Below, one piece after another: positions 45,198-52,839 of a stretch of DNA of 64,000 nucleotides. The DNA comes from Paenibacillus sp. J23TS9 (GTDB lineage: Bacteria > Bacillota > Bacilli > Paenibacillales > Paenibacillaceae). The stretch is taken from contig NZ_BOSG01000001.1 in the NCBI RefSeq assembly GCF_018403225.1, forward strand, positions 682,001 to 746,000, in the 5' to 3' direction. A program made the position numbers and the translations under genes. How positions within the stretch are numbered: position 1 is the first letter of the stretch; every line of letters starts with the position of its first letter. The notes beneath the pieces were generated by a model. The model was not told the DNA's origin, did no database searches, and saw only the letters and a list, made by a program, of their open reading frames with translations.

Positions 45198-45782
45198 TCA
45201 GGACTCCTTCGTAATAGCTTGTATAGCGAGTCGGGCGATTCGTTCGACGTCCAGGTCGGAATTGCCCGCATAGTAGTGCAGCCCACAGCAACCGACCAGC
45301 ACGGCAAGCATATGGTCGACGCTGTCGTCTTCGCACTGGGCGATCGATTGGAGTGGAACGTACAGCCGTTCCATAAATTTTCTTTTGGCGTGGTGCCGAT
45401 CCCTTTCAGGCAAGCCTGAATAATGTTCCGCCGCCATTTTGTATACGAGATATGCGCGGGCGTCCGATTGCCACAGCCGGAGCAGCGCTTTACAATACGT
45501 CAACAACGGAGAGTCATCCGGGGGATTGCCGCTGATGTTCGCCCATTGTGCGATAACTTGCTCACATCGTTCGAAGCCGCTTCCTAGCACATCTTCTATT
45601 AATAAATGCCGATTGGGGTAATAATGGTATACTGTGCCGTAACCAAGCCCTGCCTCGCGGGCGACGTCGCGAATATCAAAGCTGCCGCCCGTGCGAAAGT
45701 AGGAGAGCGCGGCGACGTCCAGAATCTGTTCTCTGCGCTGCATGCGTATGAGTTCATTTTGTGCTTTGGTACGGGGGCACAT
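45198..45782 (-). CDS. TetR family regulator of the MetAP gene
   Basis: 194 residues. Helix-turn-helix at about 28-52 (GSFDIRDVAREAGLGYGTVYHYY, given as FDIRDVAREAG then LGYGTVYHYY). The C-terminal part is helical, with Cys-rich VGCCGLHYY. ATG 45782 follows AAGGAGG. It is the first gene of a two-gene operon with map, eight bases apart. It presumably represses the operon and releases it on a ligand, which is not known. Confidence 0.88.
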   Translation of the reverse strand: MCPRTKAQNELIRMQRREQILDVAALSYFRTGGSFDIRDVAREAGLGYGTVYHYYPNRHLLIEDVLGSGFERCEQVIAQWANISGNPPDDSPLLTYCKALLRLWQSDARAYLVYKMAAEHYSGLPERDRHHAKRKFMERLYVPLQSIAQCEDDSVDHMLAVLVGCCGLHYYAGNSDLDVERIARLAIQAITKES

Positions 45783-45978
45783 AGCGTGTTAACCTCCTTA
45801 TATAGACCTGCATATTTGTCAATGTAAAAATAATAACGCATGGGGTGGGGAAATGCAAAAGATTTGTTGGTGTTCGATAAAATGAAGTACTGAACAATAA
45901 AGAACTAGACCGTAATAATAAAGTTATAGATTGGGCGGTGGCGTTGACGGGAAGCGATAGCTCAATAAAAACAAGAAG

Positions 45979-46007
45979 GCAGCCGATCTCAACATAATCG
46001 GCTGCCA
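45979..46007. terminator. Hairpin upstream of the TetR/MetAP operon
   Basis: GGCAGCCGAT and ATCGGCTGCC form a perfect 10-bp stem with a 9-base loop, followed by a T-tract (ATTTGTT). It sits in a 365-base interval (45783-46147) that otherwise shows only the motif at 46012. It may be a mobile-element-derived terminator. Confidence 0.6.
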
Positions 46008-46011
46008 TTTG

Positions 46012-46032
46012 TTCAACAAACGGGCAATTTAA
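46012..46032. repeat. Short dispersed motif, copy 2
   Basis: Matches 17 of 21 bases with 41730-41750, sharing ACGGGCA. It directly follows the perfect hairpin at 45979-46007. Nature unknown. Confidence 0.35.
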
Positions 46033-46147
46033 CGTGGTATGGCATTTAAGTAAAAGGTCTAACAAGGAGGACGCAAATGAGACCGATATACTCGAAAGAC
46101 TTTATTTTCACCGAATACTTGTTACGCTCCACATGTACTATCTAGTG

Positions 46148-47087
46148 CTACTCACCCAGAAAGCTTTGTTCAAAGAATTTCAGTTGATAGTCAAGACTTA
46201 TGGGATCGCTAAAATAAAACGATCTCGCATTGACTTCAAATACATGATGATTCTTCACAGCCGGAATATTTTTGTAAGTCGATGTTTCCTGGAATGCGAA
46301 TGAAGTGTCACCCTCTCTGTCTTTGCTGAAAATCACATAATCACCTGCAAACTCTGACAATACTTCAGAAGAAATCGCATAGTAACCCTTCTTCAAGGCC
46401 ACCACTTTTACCCTACTCGGCATGTTCAGTTTCATTTTTTGATACAGAATTTCTGTACCCCGACCCCAGTTGTCTCCGAACACATACAGCTGTTTATCAT
46501 CATTCTCAATCACAGAAACCGTAGCATTCTCACCAATTTTGGCCTTGATTTTCTCCCCGGACTCTTCTGTCCGCTGTTTGAAATCATCCACCCAGGCTAT
46601 AGCCTCTTTCTCTTTATTAAGCAGCTTACCGATCTCTAAATGCTGCGTTAAATAATCCAATTTCCCGTAGGTAAAAGTAACGGTAGGAGCTATGCTTCAA
46701 TTTGTCAAGATTCTTAATATCAGAGCCGGACAAACCAATAATTAAATCAGGATTGAGTTCAATAATTTTCTCCAAATTCTCATCCGATACTTCGGCAACA
46801 GCCTTTAAGTCTTTTTCAAAGATCGGACTCTTTTTCGACCAAACATCCACACCCACCAGAGTTACTCCCAGCGAAATTACATTTCCGGCATAAGTAGATA
46901 GGACAATGACCCGCTCAGGATGATCTGGTACCTCGACTGGACCGTCCTCGGATTGATAAGTGATCGTTTTGTCTCCGTGATCTGCAGCAGAGTCAGGCGC
47001 TGCCCCCTTGTCATCCGATGATTGCTTACCGCAGGCGCTTAAAATTAAGATAAAACATAATAAAAGTGGAAGTAATGCCTTTTTCAT
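46148..47087 (-). pseudogene. Iron-siderophore ABC transporter substrate-binding lipoprotein, frameshifted
   Basis: Two overlapping minus-strand frames make one protein. The first has a lipoprotein signal (LSAC, Cys after a hydrophobic core), VEVPDHPERVIVLS and NPDLIIGLSGSDI, typical of FhuD/YfiY-type binding proteins. It derails near 46690 after LDKLKH; the alternative frame carries on IAPTVTFTYGKLDYLTQHLE, EKEAIAWVDDF, and so on to FFEQSFLGE. One net base is missing around 46686-46700. Start ATG 47087 follows AAGGAG. It would bind ferric siderophore outside the cell. Either a real pseudogene or an assembly/sequencing error; a Fur box lies upstream. No permease or ATPase genes are adjacent. 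Confidence 0.85.
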
Positions 47088-47208
47088 AGTTATGTACTCC
47101 TTCAAATTATTAAATAAGAGCATTCAAATTATAATTTTGTCGTATATAGCCGAACTATGATCCGCCTCCAATTCACTAGTATCTTGCATGGATGATAAAC
47201 ACTTAACT

Positions 47209-47227
47209 GATAATGATTATCAATATC
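47209..47227. promoter_or_regulatory. Fur box
   Basis: GATAATGATTATCAATATC matches the 19-base Fur consensus GATAATGATTATCATTATC at 18 positions. It stands about 120 bases before the binding-protein gene, so the gene was iron-repressed. Confidence 0.85.
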
Positions 47228-47279
47228 ATCATAAACATTAATTTAATTAGAAAGAATTGTCAACGGATGTTGGGAAGGT

Positions 47280-47330
47280 GTTGCCCAAATAGGGGGGACA
47301 GGCCGCCATTATGGCGGTCATTTTTGTGGA
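47280..47330. repeat. Terminator-like repeat, copy B (right edge of island)
   Basis: The 28-base block at 47280-47307 matches copy A at 41454-41481 at 24 positions. It likewise runs into a hairpin (GGCCGCC and GGCGGTC) and T5. The following 390 bases up to the sigma gene hold no gene that I can support. Confidence 0.65.
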
Positions 47331-47722
47331 TAAATAGATGAGAAAATGAACTTTCCACCGAAAACAATGCCTTAACTTATACCTCTATCAACGACTCGGA
47401 AAAAATATGTATTTTCTAGTAACTTTTTAAGGACTTGTTTCGTCTAATAGGATATTGAGTATATTTTTATGTCGGGAAAAATCTTTATGTACCAGCAAAA
47501 TCCGGCAATATGTGCAGGGTTTAACTGACTATCAAACATTAATATGGTACAATGAATTAGGTATTTTTATAGAATCGTTGGTGAAATTGCCAATACATAG
47601 GTTTGCTTGACGAAAACCGCCAACGCGAGTATTCGACCGCAACTTTTCAAGTCCTGTTCGGTACTAATATACAACTGAATCGAACGGAAACGCTTTTGTA
47701 CGGGCGAGGAGGTTACATAAAA

Positions 47723-48316
47723 ATGACGGATTCCCAGATGATTAGGGAAATCAAGGAGGGCAATATTGAGCTCTTCTCTGAATTAATGCGCCGTTATCAA
47801 CGGAAAATATTGGCTTTTGTTTATCATATGCTTAAAAGCTCCCACATGGAGCTCATGGCAGAAGACCTATGCTCCGAGACATTCTATAAGGCTTTTCGCA
47901 GCCTGCACTCATTCCGGGAAGTAGATGCATCCTTCTCGACATGGTTGTATACGATTGCACGGAATACCGTGCTTAGTGAGCTGAGAAAGCAAAGAGGCGC
48001 ACATATTCCTTTGGAGGAAAGCGGGATTACCCCGGTAGCGCCGGCAGAGATTGCCCCGGAACAAGCCATTCTGCGCAATGAGAAGGTGGAGCTTGTCCGC
48101 GAGGCCATTAACAATTTGCCGGAGAAACAGCGGTCAGCCTTAATCCTTCGGGAGTACGATCAGCTGGACTACCAGGAAATAGCAGATATTCTTGGACAAA
48201 GTGTCAGCTCGGTCAAATCCTTGCTGTTTAGAGCCCGATCCAGTGTTAAATTACAGCTGGAACCGTATTTTTATGAGAATTACTATGAACAATACGAAGG
48301 GATGAAAAGCAGATGA
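47723..48316 (+). CDS. RNA polymerase sigma factor, ECF type
   Basis: 197 residues. Region 2 shows DLCSETFYKAFRSLHSF and the -10 binding TWLYTIARN; region 4 has LPEKQRSALILREYDQLDYQE and the helix-turn-helix SVSSVKSLLFRAR. ATG 47723 follows AGGAGG; the long in-frame upstream stretch is not needed. It is followed by an overlapping anti-sigma gene, the standard pair for extracytoplasmic stress control. Its regulon cannot be told here; it is not clearly SigW. Confidence 0.92.
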   Translation: MTDSQMIREIKEGNIELFSELMRRYQRKILAFVYHMLKSSHMELMAEDLCSETFYKAFRSLHSFREVDASFSTWLYTIARNTVLSELRKQRGAHIPLEESGITPVAPAEIAPEQAILRNEKVELVREAINNLPEKQRSALILREYDQLDYQEIADILGQSVSSVKSLLFRARSSVKLQLEPYFYENYYEQYEGMKSR

Positions 48317-48915
48317 CTTGCGATGAAGCTCAGGAAATATTCGGGCTGATATCGGATATGGAGGAGCATGATCCAAGACTGAGGCTGCTGAAGGAGCATA
48401 CGACTACATGCAGCGACTGCGCGGCCGAGTTTGAATTATGGGTGGAGAGCAGCAGCTTCATTATGGACTTGCAGGATGAACCATCCGATGCGCGTGCTGA
48501 GGAAATCAACCGGAATGTCATGGATAGGATTTATCGTGAATCCCCGTGGCTAATCCCGGATCAAAGCAAACCGTTTGATGTGCCTGCGGTTGCCAGAAGG
48601 CATCTGTCACGTTGGATAGCCGGCTTTGTCATGGTTTTTCTGTGCAGCTTTCTATACTTTATGCTAATGGATAAACCGCATGTGAAAGAAACGGCGGAGG
48701 CAGCCACCGGAATTTTGCCAACCGGAATTGCTGGGCATGCGACTTTAATATCGGATCGTTTCAGCTACGACATCCCCGCTGCAAACAGTGGGATTATTGA
48801 GCCACTGGTTGTAGGGATGGGTCCTACTCATCCGCAATACTGGATGATTCTGTCGGTGCTTGGTGTTGCAATGGCCTTGTTTTCACTGCGGAAATTAAGT
48901 CAGATGCGAAAATAG
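48313..48915 (+). CDS. Membrane anti-sigma factor with zinc-finger (ZAS-like) domain
   Basis: 200 residues. The N-terminal HxxxCxxC (His29, Cys33, Cys36 in EHTTTCSDC) is the zinc-binding anti-sigma domain. Two hydrophobic helices follow, near 100-118 and 178-195, with a polar stretch between that would be outside the cell. Start overlaps the sigma gene by four bases. Release of the sigma factor would need proteolysis or a conformational change; PrsW is encoded in the window but a link is unproven. Confidence 0.87.
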   Translation: MTCDEAQEIFGLISDMEEHDPRLRLLKEHTTTCSDCAAEFELWVESSSFIMDLQDEPSDARAEEINRNVMDRIYRESPWLIPDQSKPFDVPAVARRHLSRWIAGFVMVFLCSFLYFMLMDKPHVKETAEAATGILPTGIAGHATLISDRFSYDIPAANSGIIEPLVVGMGPTHPQYWMILSVLGVAMALFSLRKLSQMRK

Positions 48916-48957
48916 AACGGTTCTTCCTTGAACTGCAGATAGAAAGTGGGTTCACAT

Positions 48958-49545
48958 ATGAAAATTGGTTTAATCCGGCATGGGTTAACGGACTGGAATA
49001 TGCTGGGCAAAATTCAAGGGCAAAGTGATATACCACTTAATACGGAAGGCCGAAGACAGGCTGAACTTCTTGGCGATCGTCTGCTTACTGAGGAGTACAC
49101 ATGGGACTTTGTGATCAGCAGCAGACTTTCACGCGCAGAAGAAACCGGGAGAATTATAGCCTCGAAGCTGAATATTCCCGTACTTGAGCCTGATCCGAGA
49201 TTAAATGAACGTTCTTTCGGTCAGGTGGAAGGCCTGACACTTTCCGAAAGAGAGGGTAAATGGGGACCCGATTGGCATTTGCAGGAGCTCGGTCAGGAAA
49301 AGGATGAAGTGATCCAGGCACGGGGTCTTGCTTTTATGGATGACATGTGGAATACATATCCTGACAAAAATATGCTGGTCATTTCTCATGGTGGCTTTCT
49401 GGCGCAGCTTTACCGCTCCTTGTATAAGGAACGCTATACGGAAAGGATAGGTAATCTGTCCTTAACCATTGTTGAGAAAACGGATCTGGATTGGGTCCCG
49501 CTTCTCTATAATTGCACAAGGCACCTCTTGGAAAACAAGGAATAA
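48958..49545 (+). CDS. Histidine phosphatase family protein (phosphoglycerate mutase-like)
   Basis: 195 residues. RHG (Arg7-His8-Gly9 in LIRHGLTDWN) is the phosphohistidine site; the second catalytic His is in VISHGG near 143. SSRLSRAEETG and LNERSFGQ are family features. ATG 48958 stands 12 codons into a slightly longer frame. Substrate unclear: small phosphoesters, possibly like PhoE. It follows the sigma/anti-sigma pair by 42 bases and precedes a terminator. Confidence 0.9.
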   Translation: MKIGLIRHGLTDWNMLGKIQGQSDIPLNTEGRRQAELLGDRLLTEEYTWDFVISSRLSRAEETGRIIASKLNIPVLEPDPRLNERSFGQVEGLTLSEREGKWGPDWHLQELGQEKDEVIQARGLAFMDDMWNTYPDKNMLVISHGGFLAQLYRSLYKERYTERIGNLSLTIVEKTDLDWVPLLYNCTRHLLENKE

Positions 49546-49572
49546 CCCGAACTCATTCGGGTTATTTTTTTT
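49543..49572 (+). terminator. Rho-independent terminator
   Basis: ATAACCCGAA pairs with TTCGGGTTAT around a short loop, followed by T8. Confidence 0.9.
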
Positions 49573-49636
49573 GTCTCTACCGAATAAAAATTGTAATAAT
49601 TCCCATAATGGTATTAAAACGGCGAGGCGATCAGAG

Positions 49637-50770
49637 ATGAATTTAGCGGATATGCTGACATACGCGGATATCGGCCAGCTGACAACCATTGCGGAGCATT
49701 ATGAATGCGAGTGCAAACGGAATTCCAAGCATGAACTGATCCAGAGCATTTTGGTTATGCTAAGCCGCAGGGAATTCATTGAGCAACAGGTCAGTAACTG
49801 CTCGGCCAAGGATTTGCGTTTTCTAAACACCCTTTTGTTTGATAACCGCAATTCATACAGCGTAGAAGAGCTGCAGGCCATGATTACGCAAACGGCATTC
49901 GATGGCGAGCAGAAGGGGAAGAAGAAGCCCGAAAGTCCCAGAGAAGCTATTGCACGCTACAAACGGAGCGGGTGGCTGTTTAACGGAATGACGCAAAACA
50001 CGAGATTTTTGTTCCAGATGCCTAATGACTTGAAGGACAGGTTTAGACTAGAGCTTGGGATGACACTCCGCAAACAAATCAGCAGGACTAGCGAGCCTCC
50101 TGTATACCGGGAGGAACAGAATTTATGCGCGGATGATCTGTTGCTATTTCTCCGGTACTTGCATCAACAGGATATCGAGCTTAATCAGGAGTCAGTGATG
50201 TATCGACGTCATCAACAGCAAATCATGGAGATGCTGCATGTGGGAGAGCCGCTGGTGCTGAAGGGTGGGTGGCGTTTTGGCTATGGCAGAACATTCAGCT
50301 CCTATCCAAGCCGGTTTGCATTACTGTACGATTTTGCATACTACCATGAATATATATCGGAAGATGGACTAAGGCTGCGCTTAACTGCAAAAGGAACTGA
50401 GGTTCTAGAAGGCGGAATGAAAGAGAGCATGGTACAAATTTTTCGTTTCTGGTTAAGACTTTATAAACAAGCCGTGCCAAACCTTTCCTCACTGGTATAT
50501 TGGACAAGCGAATGCACGAAAGACTGGGTAACGGTTTCGTCTTTGCATCAGGCTATAGGCTGGCTGATTAAGCCATACTACTACGATACGGCAGAATCGA
50601 TATTGAATGAGCGAATCCTTGGGATGATGCTTCATTTGGGGTTACTGCGGATTGGAGAAAGCCCTGAGCATGGCATGGTTGTTCAAATGACCGCCTGGGG
50701 GCAAAAGATTGCCGGCAAAAGCTCTGTTTTGGGTGGAGGTACGCTCCATACATCCATTGACAAGACCTGA
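49637..50770 (+). CDS. 377-residue protein of unknown function
   Basis: Starts at ATG 49637 after GGCGAGGCGAT; the frame extends upstream but only over the preceding phosphatase gene. Fully soluble and helical, with several RRxFIEQ-, FRLELGMTLRKQ- and FWLRLYKQ-type amphipathic helices. A C-terminal pair of repeats looks like winged-helix modules. No catalytic motif or membrane segment is visible. The N-terminal part weakly recalls helicase-associated domains, but this is not secure. It is flanked by a terminator upstream and the carbonic-anhydrase-like gene downstream. Confidence 0.75.
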   Translation: MNLADMLTYADIGQLTTIAEHYECECKRNSKHELIQSILVMLSRREFIEQQVSNCSAKDLRFLNTLLFDNRNSYSVEELQAMITQTAFDGEQKGKKKPESPREAIARYKRSGWLFNGMTQNTRFLFQMPNDLKDRFRLELGMTLRKQISRTSEPPVYREEQNLCADDLLLFLRYLHQQDIELNQESVMYRRHQQQIMEMLHVGEPLVLKGGWRFGYGRTFSSYPSRFALLYDFAYYHEYISEDGLRLRLTAKGTEVLEGGMKESMVQIFRFWLRLYKQAVPNLSSLVYWTSECTKDWVTVSSLHQAIGWLIKPYYYDTAESILNERILGMMLHLGLLRIGESPEHGMVVQMTAWGQKIAGKSSVLGGGTLHTSIDKT

Positions 50771-50784
50771 GCGATGTTGTTAAA

Positions 50785-50808
50785 ATCACTCCCAAAGTTA
50801 GGAGTGAT
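50785..50808 (+). promoter_or_regulatory. Hairpin that hides the ribosome site of the carbonic-anhydrase gene
   Basis: ATCACTCC and GGAGTGAT form an 8-bp perfect stem with an 8-base loop. The 3' arm is the GGAG ribosome site of the gene starting at 50814. It could act as a translational switch or a thermosensor; without an experiment this is inference. Confidence 0.55.
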
Positions 50809-50813
50809 GAGAA

Positions 50814-51320
50814 ATGTTATTGCGTTATGGTCAACATATGCCTAAGCTCCATTCCTCGGTCTATGTGGGCGAGGGAGCAAAGATTATCGGGGATGTTCAA
50901 ATAGGAATGGACTCGAGTGTTTGGTTCAACGCTGTTCTCAGAGGAGACATGGCACCGATTATCATTGGCGAACGCTGCAATATACAAGACGGAACCGTCG
51001 GGCATGTGAATGCGGATGAGCCACTGATCTTAGCCAATGATGTTTCCGTTGGACATTCAGCCATCATTCACGGATGTACGATAGGTAAGGGTACATTAAT
51101 CGGTATGGGGGCCATTGTATTGAACGGGGCTGACATTGGAGAATATGCTTTAATAGGAGCAGGTTCTATCGTTACTGAAAATAAAAAAATACCACCCTAT
51201 ACCCTTTCCCTGGGGTCTCCCGCGAGAGTGGTCCGTGAATTAACGGAGGCAGATTTGCAAAGAATGTACCGCACGACTCAAAATTATGTGGAGAAGGGGA
51301 AGGAGTATAGGATGTTCTAA
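50814..51320 (+). CDS. Gamma-carbonic anhydrase family protein (YtoA/PaaY-like)
   Basis: 168 residues of left-handed beta-helix repeats (for example IGDVQIG, IGERCNIQDGTVG, IGKGTLIGMGAIV). The three metal histidines of gamma carbonic anhydrases appear as GHVN, GHSAI and IIHG. C-terminal helix ELTEADLQRMYRTTQNYVEK is as in the family. The substrate may be carbon dioxide or an acyl donor. ATG 50814 follows GGAGTGAT, which lies in a hairpin. Confidence 0.92.
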   Translation: MLLRYGQHMPKLHSSVYVGEGAKIIGDVQIGMDSSVWFNAVLRGDMAPIIIGERCNIQDGTVGHVNADEPLILANDVSVGHSAIIHGCTIGKGTLIGMGAIVLNGADIGEYALIGAGSIVTENKKIPPYTLSLGSPARVVRELTEADLQRMYRTTQNYVEKGKEYRMF

Positions 51321-51342
51321 CAAAAGCTTGGAGGTGCATCCT

Positions 51343-51522
51343 ATGGATAAAATGAAAGTTACGTATGAAGTCATGTTGGGGCTGGCGGCTGAAATGGTAT
51401 GGGACGAAGCATTGCGCAAACACCGGAGCGAGGAGCTTTACCGAGAAATTGATCGGGCGCTAGCCTCCGGAGACGAATCGGCTTTCCGCAATCTTACGGA
51501 TGAACTGAGGTTGCTGAACTGA
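51343..51522 (+). CDS. IDEAL-domain small protein
   Basis: 59 residues from ATG 51343 after TTGGAGG. The C-terminal part holds the IDEAL pattern: ELYREIDRALASGDESAF. In B. subtilis the IDEAL domain occurs in YpiB, which stands next to ypiF; here the 59-residue protein takes that place without the larger N-terminal domain. Function unknown. Confidence 0.82.
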   Translation: MDKMKVTYEVMLGLAAEMVWDEALRKHRSEELYREIDRALASGDESAFRNLTDELRLLN

Positions 51523-51536
51523 AAATATAACTGAAA

Positions 51537-51613
51537 AGAAATGCAGTTCGCTGCAATTCATTTATTAAATACCAAATATAAATGAATTGAAAGACACCTG
51601 CATTTCTTTTTTT
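51537..51613 (+). terminator. Long rho-independent terminator
   Basis: AGAAATGCAG pairs with CTGCATTTCT, and an inner AATTCATTTAT arm pairs with ATAAATGAATT; seven T follow. Confidence 0.85.
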
Positions 51614-51672
51614 ACTTCAGTCTTGGCATAATATGAAATATAATGGAGAAAAATGATGGAAGGATGAAAGTA

Positions 51673-52104
51673 ATGAAGTTCAGTGAAGTGGACGAGGCTT
51701 CCTGGCAGGAGCTGCAGCCCTATTTCGACACCTGCCTTATCCCCTATACCGGACTTACCGGGAAGGAGAATCCGATGCAGGCCACCGCAGCTTTGGAGCG
51801 GCTGCGGGATTTCATGGATCTGGTCGAGATTCCGTATAAGGGCAGAATTATTACATATCCGGCTTTCCAGTATGGATTGCAGCAAGAAATGTCACTTTTG
51901 AATGAAATATGCGGAAACATGAAGAGTACGGGATTTAAGCATGTAGTCGTAATTTCATCAGACAATGTACTTCAATCAGAGGATTTAACGGAAGCAGATC
52001 TTATTCTTTCACGGTCTGAGATGAAGGAGCTGGAAGGGAAGGAACTTGCGGCTGCTGTACAGGCAAAAATCCAAATTTTATGGAATCCTGTCCTTCTGAC
52101 GTAA
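51673..52104 (+). CDS. ypiF: DUF2487 family protein YpiF
   Basis: 143 residues from ATG 51673 (MKFSEVDEASW), which is nine bases after AAGG; an ATG nine bases earlier is possible. The pattern and its place directly before qcrA match B. subtilis YpiF (DUF2487). The protein is soluble, with a central CLIPYTGLTGKENPMQATAA segment. No role is established, but the linkage to the qcr operon is conserved. Confidence 0.8.
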   Translation: MKFSEVDEASWQELQPYFDTCLIPYTGLTGKENPMQATAALERLRDFMDLVEIPYKGRIITYPAFQYGLQQEMSLLNEICGNMKSTGFKHVVVISSDNVLQSEDLTEADLILSRSEMKELEGKELAAAVQAKIQILWNPVLLT

Positions 52105-52172
52105 ATGTGACAGAAATTCAACAATTTATTTGGGTAAATCTTCATCTATATGATAAAAAGATCTGGATATTC

Positions 52173-52201
52173 TTGACGGTCTTATAAGGCTAATATATTA
52201 T
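52173..52201 (+). promoter_or_regulatory. Sigma-A promoter of the qcr operon
   Basis: TTGACG (52173-52178), a 17-base spacer and TATTAT (52196-52201), 81 bases before qcrA. Confidence 0.7.
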
Positions 52202-52281
52202 TATTATGTCCTAGTAAGTCGTGTGATAATAATCATTGAAAGCACTTAAAGAATTGGTTGACAAAGGGGGTTGAAGACATT

Positions 52282-52824
52282 ATGAGCAACCAAAATGACC
52301 ACCATGAACCATCTGGAAAACCACCCGGGCGTAAAGAAATGTCCCGTCGACAATTTCTGGCTTATACTTTAGGTGGTGCAAGCGCATTTATGGCTATGGG
52401 CCCTGTCCTGCCAATGGTGCGGTTTGCAGTCGATCCGATTCTGCATAAAAAAGGTGAAGGCGAATTCATTAAGGTCGTGGAAGTAAACAAAATTACGGAC
52501 GAGCCTCAGGAATTCACTTTTGAACTCCCGCAGCAGGATGGATGGTATGCGAGCAAAGCTACGTTAACAGCTTGGATCCGTAAGGATGAAAAAGGGAAAA
52601 TCTACGCGCTGTCCCCGATCTGTAAGCACTTGGGCTGTACAGTCGGCTGGAACAATGATAAAAATTTCCCGGATGAGTATCACTGCCCATGCCACGGCGC
52701 ACGTTACACCAAACTCGGCAAGAACTTGGCTGTAGCCCCAAAACCACTCGACACGTACAAATTGCAACAAAAAGACGGTTGGGTATACTTGGGACAACTG
52801 GAGCCAAATACTGAAGTGAAATAG
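52282..52824 (+). CDS. qcrA: Menaquinol-cytochrome c reductase, Rieske iron-sulfur subunit
   Basis: 180 residues. The 2Fe-2S ligands are Cys114 and His116 (CKHLGC) and Cys135 and His138 (CPCH), with Cys119 and Cys137 as the disulfide pair. An N-terminal SRRQFLAYT and a hydrophobic helix (27-45) give membrane targeting, probably through the Tat route. ATG 52282 is 12 bases after GGGGG. First gene of the bc complex. Confidence 0.97.
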   Translation: MSNQNDHHEPSGKPPGRKEMSRRQFLAYTLGGASAFMAMGPVLPMVRFAVDPILHKKGEGEFIKVVEVNKITDEPQEFTFELPQQDGWYASKATLTAWIRKDEKGKIYALSPICKHLGCTVGWNNDKNFPDEYHCPCHGARYTKLGKNLAVAPKPLDTYKLQQKDGWVYLGQLEPNTEVK

Positions 52825-52839
52825 GAGGCGTAGATTCGG

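Noticed and set aside
46034..46303. 89-residue open frame on the plus strand
   Set aside because: It overlaps the C-terminal part of the binding-protein gene on the other strand and has no coding pattern.
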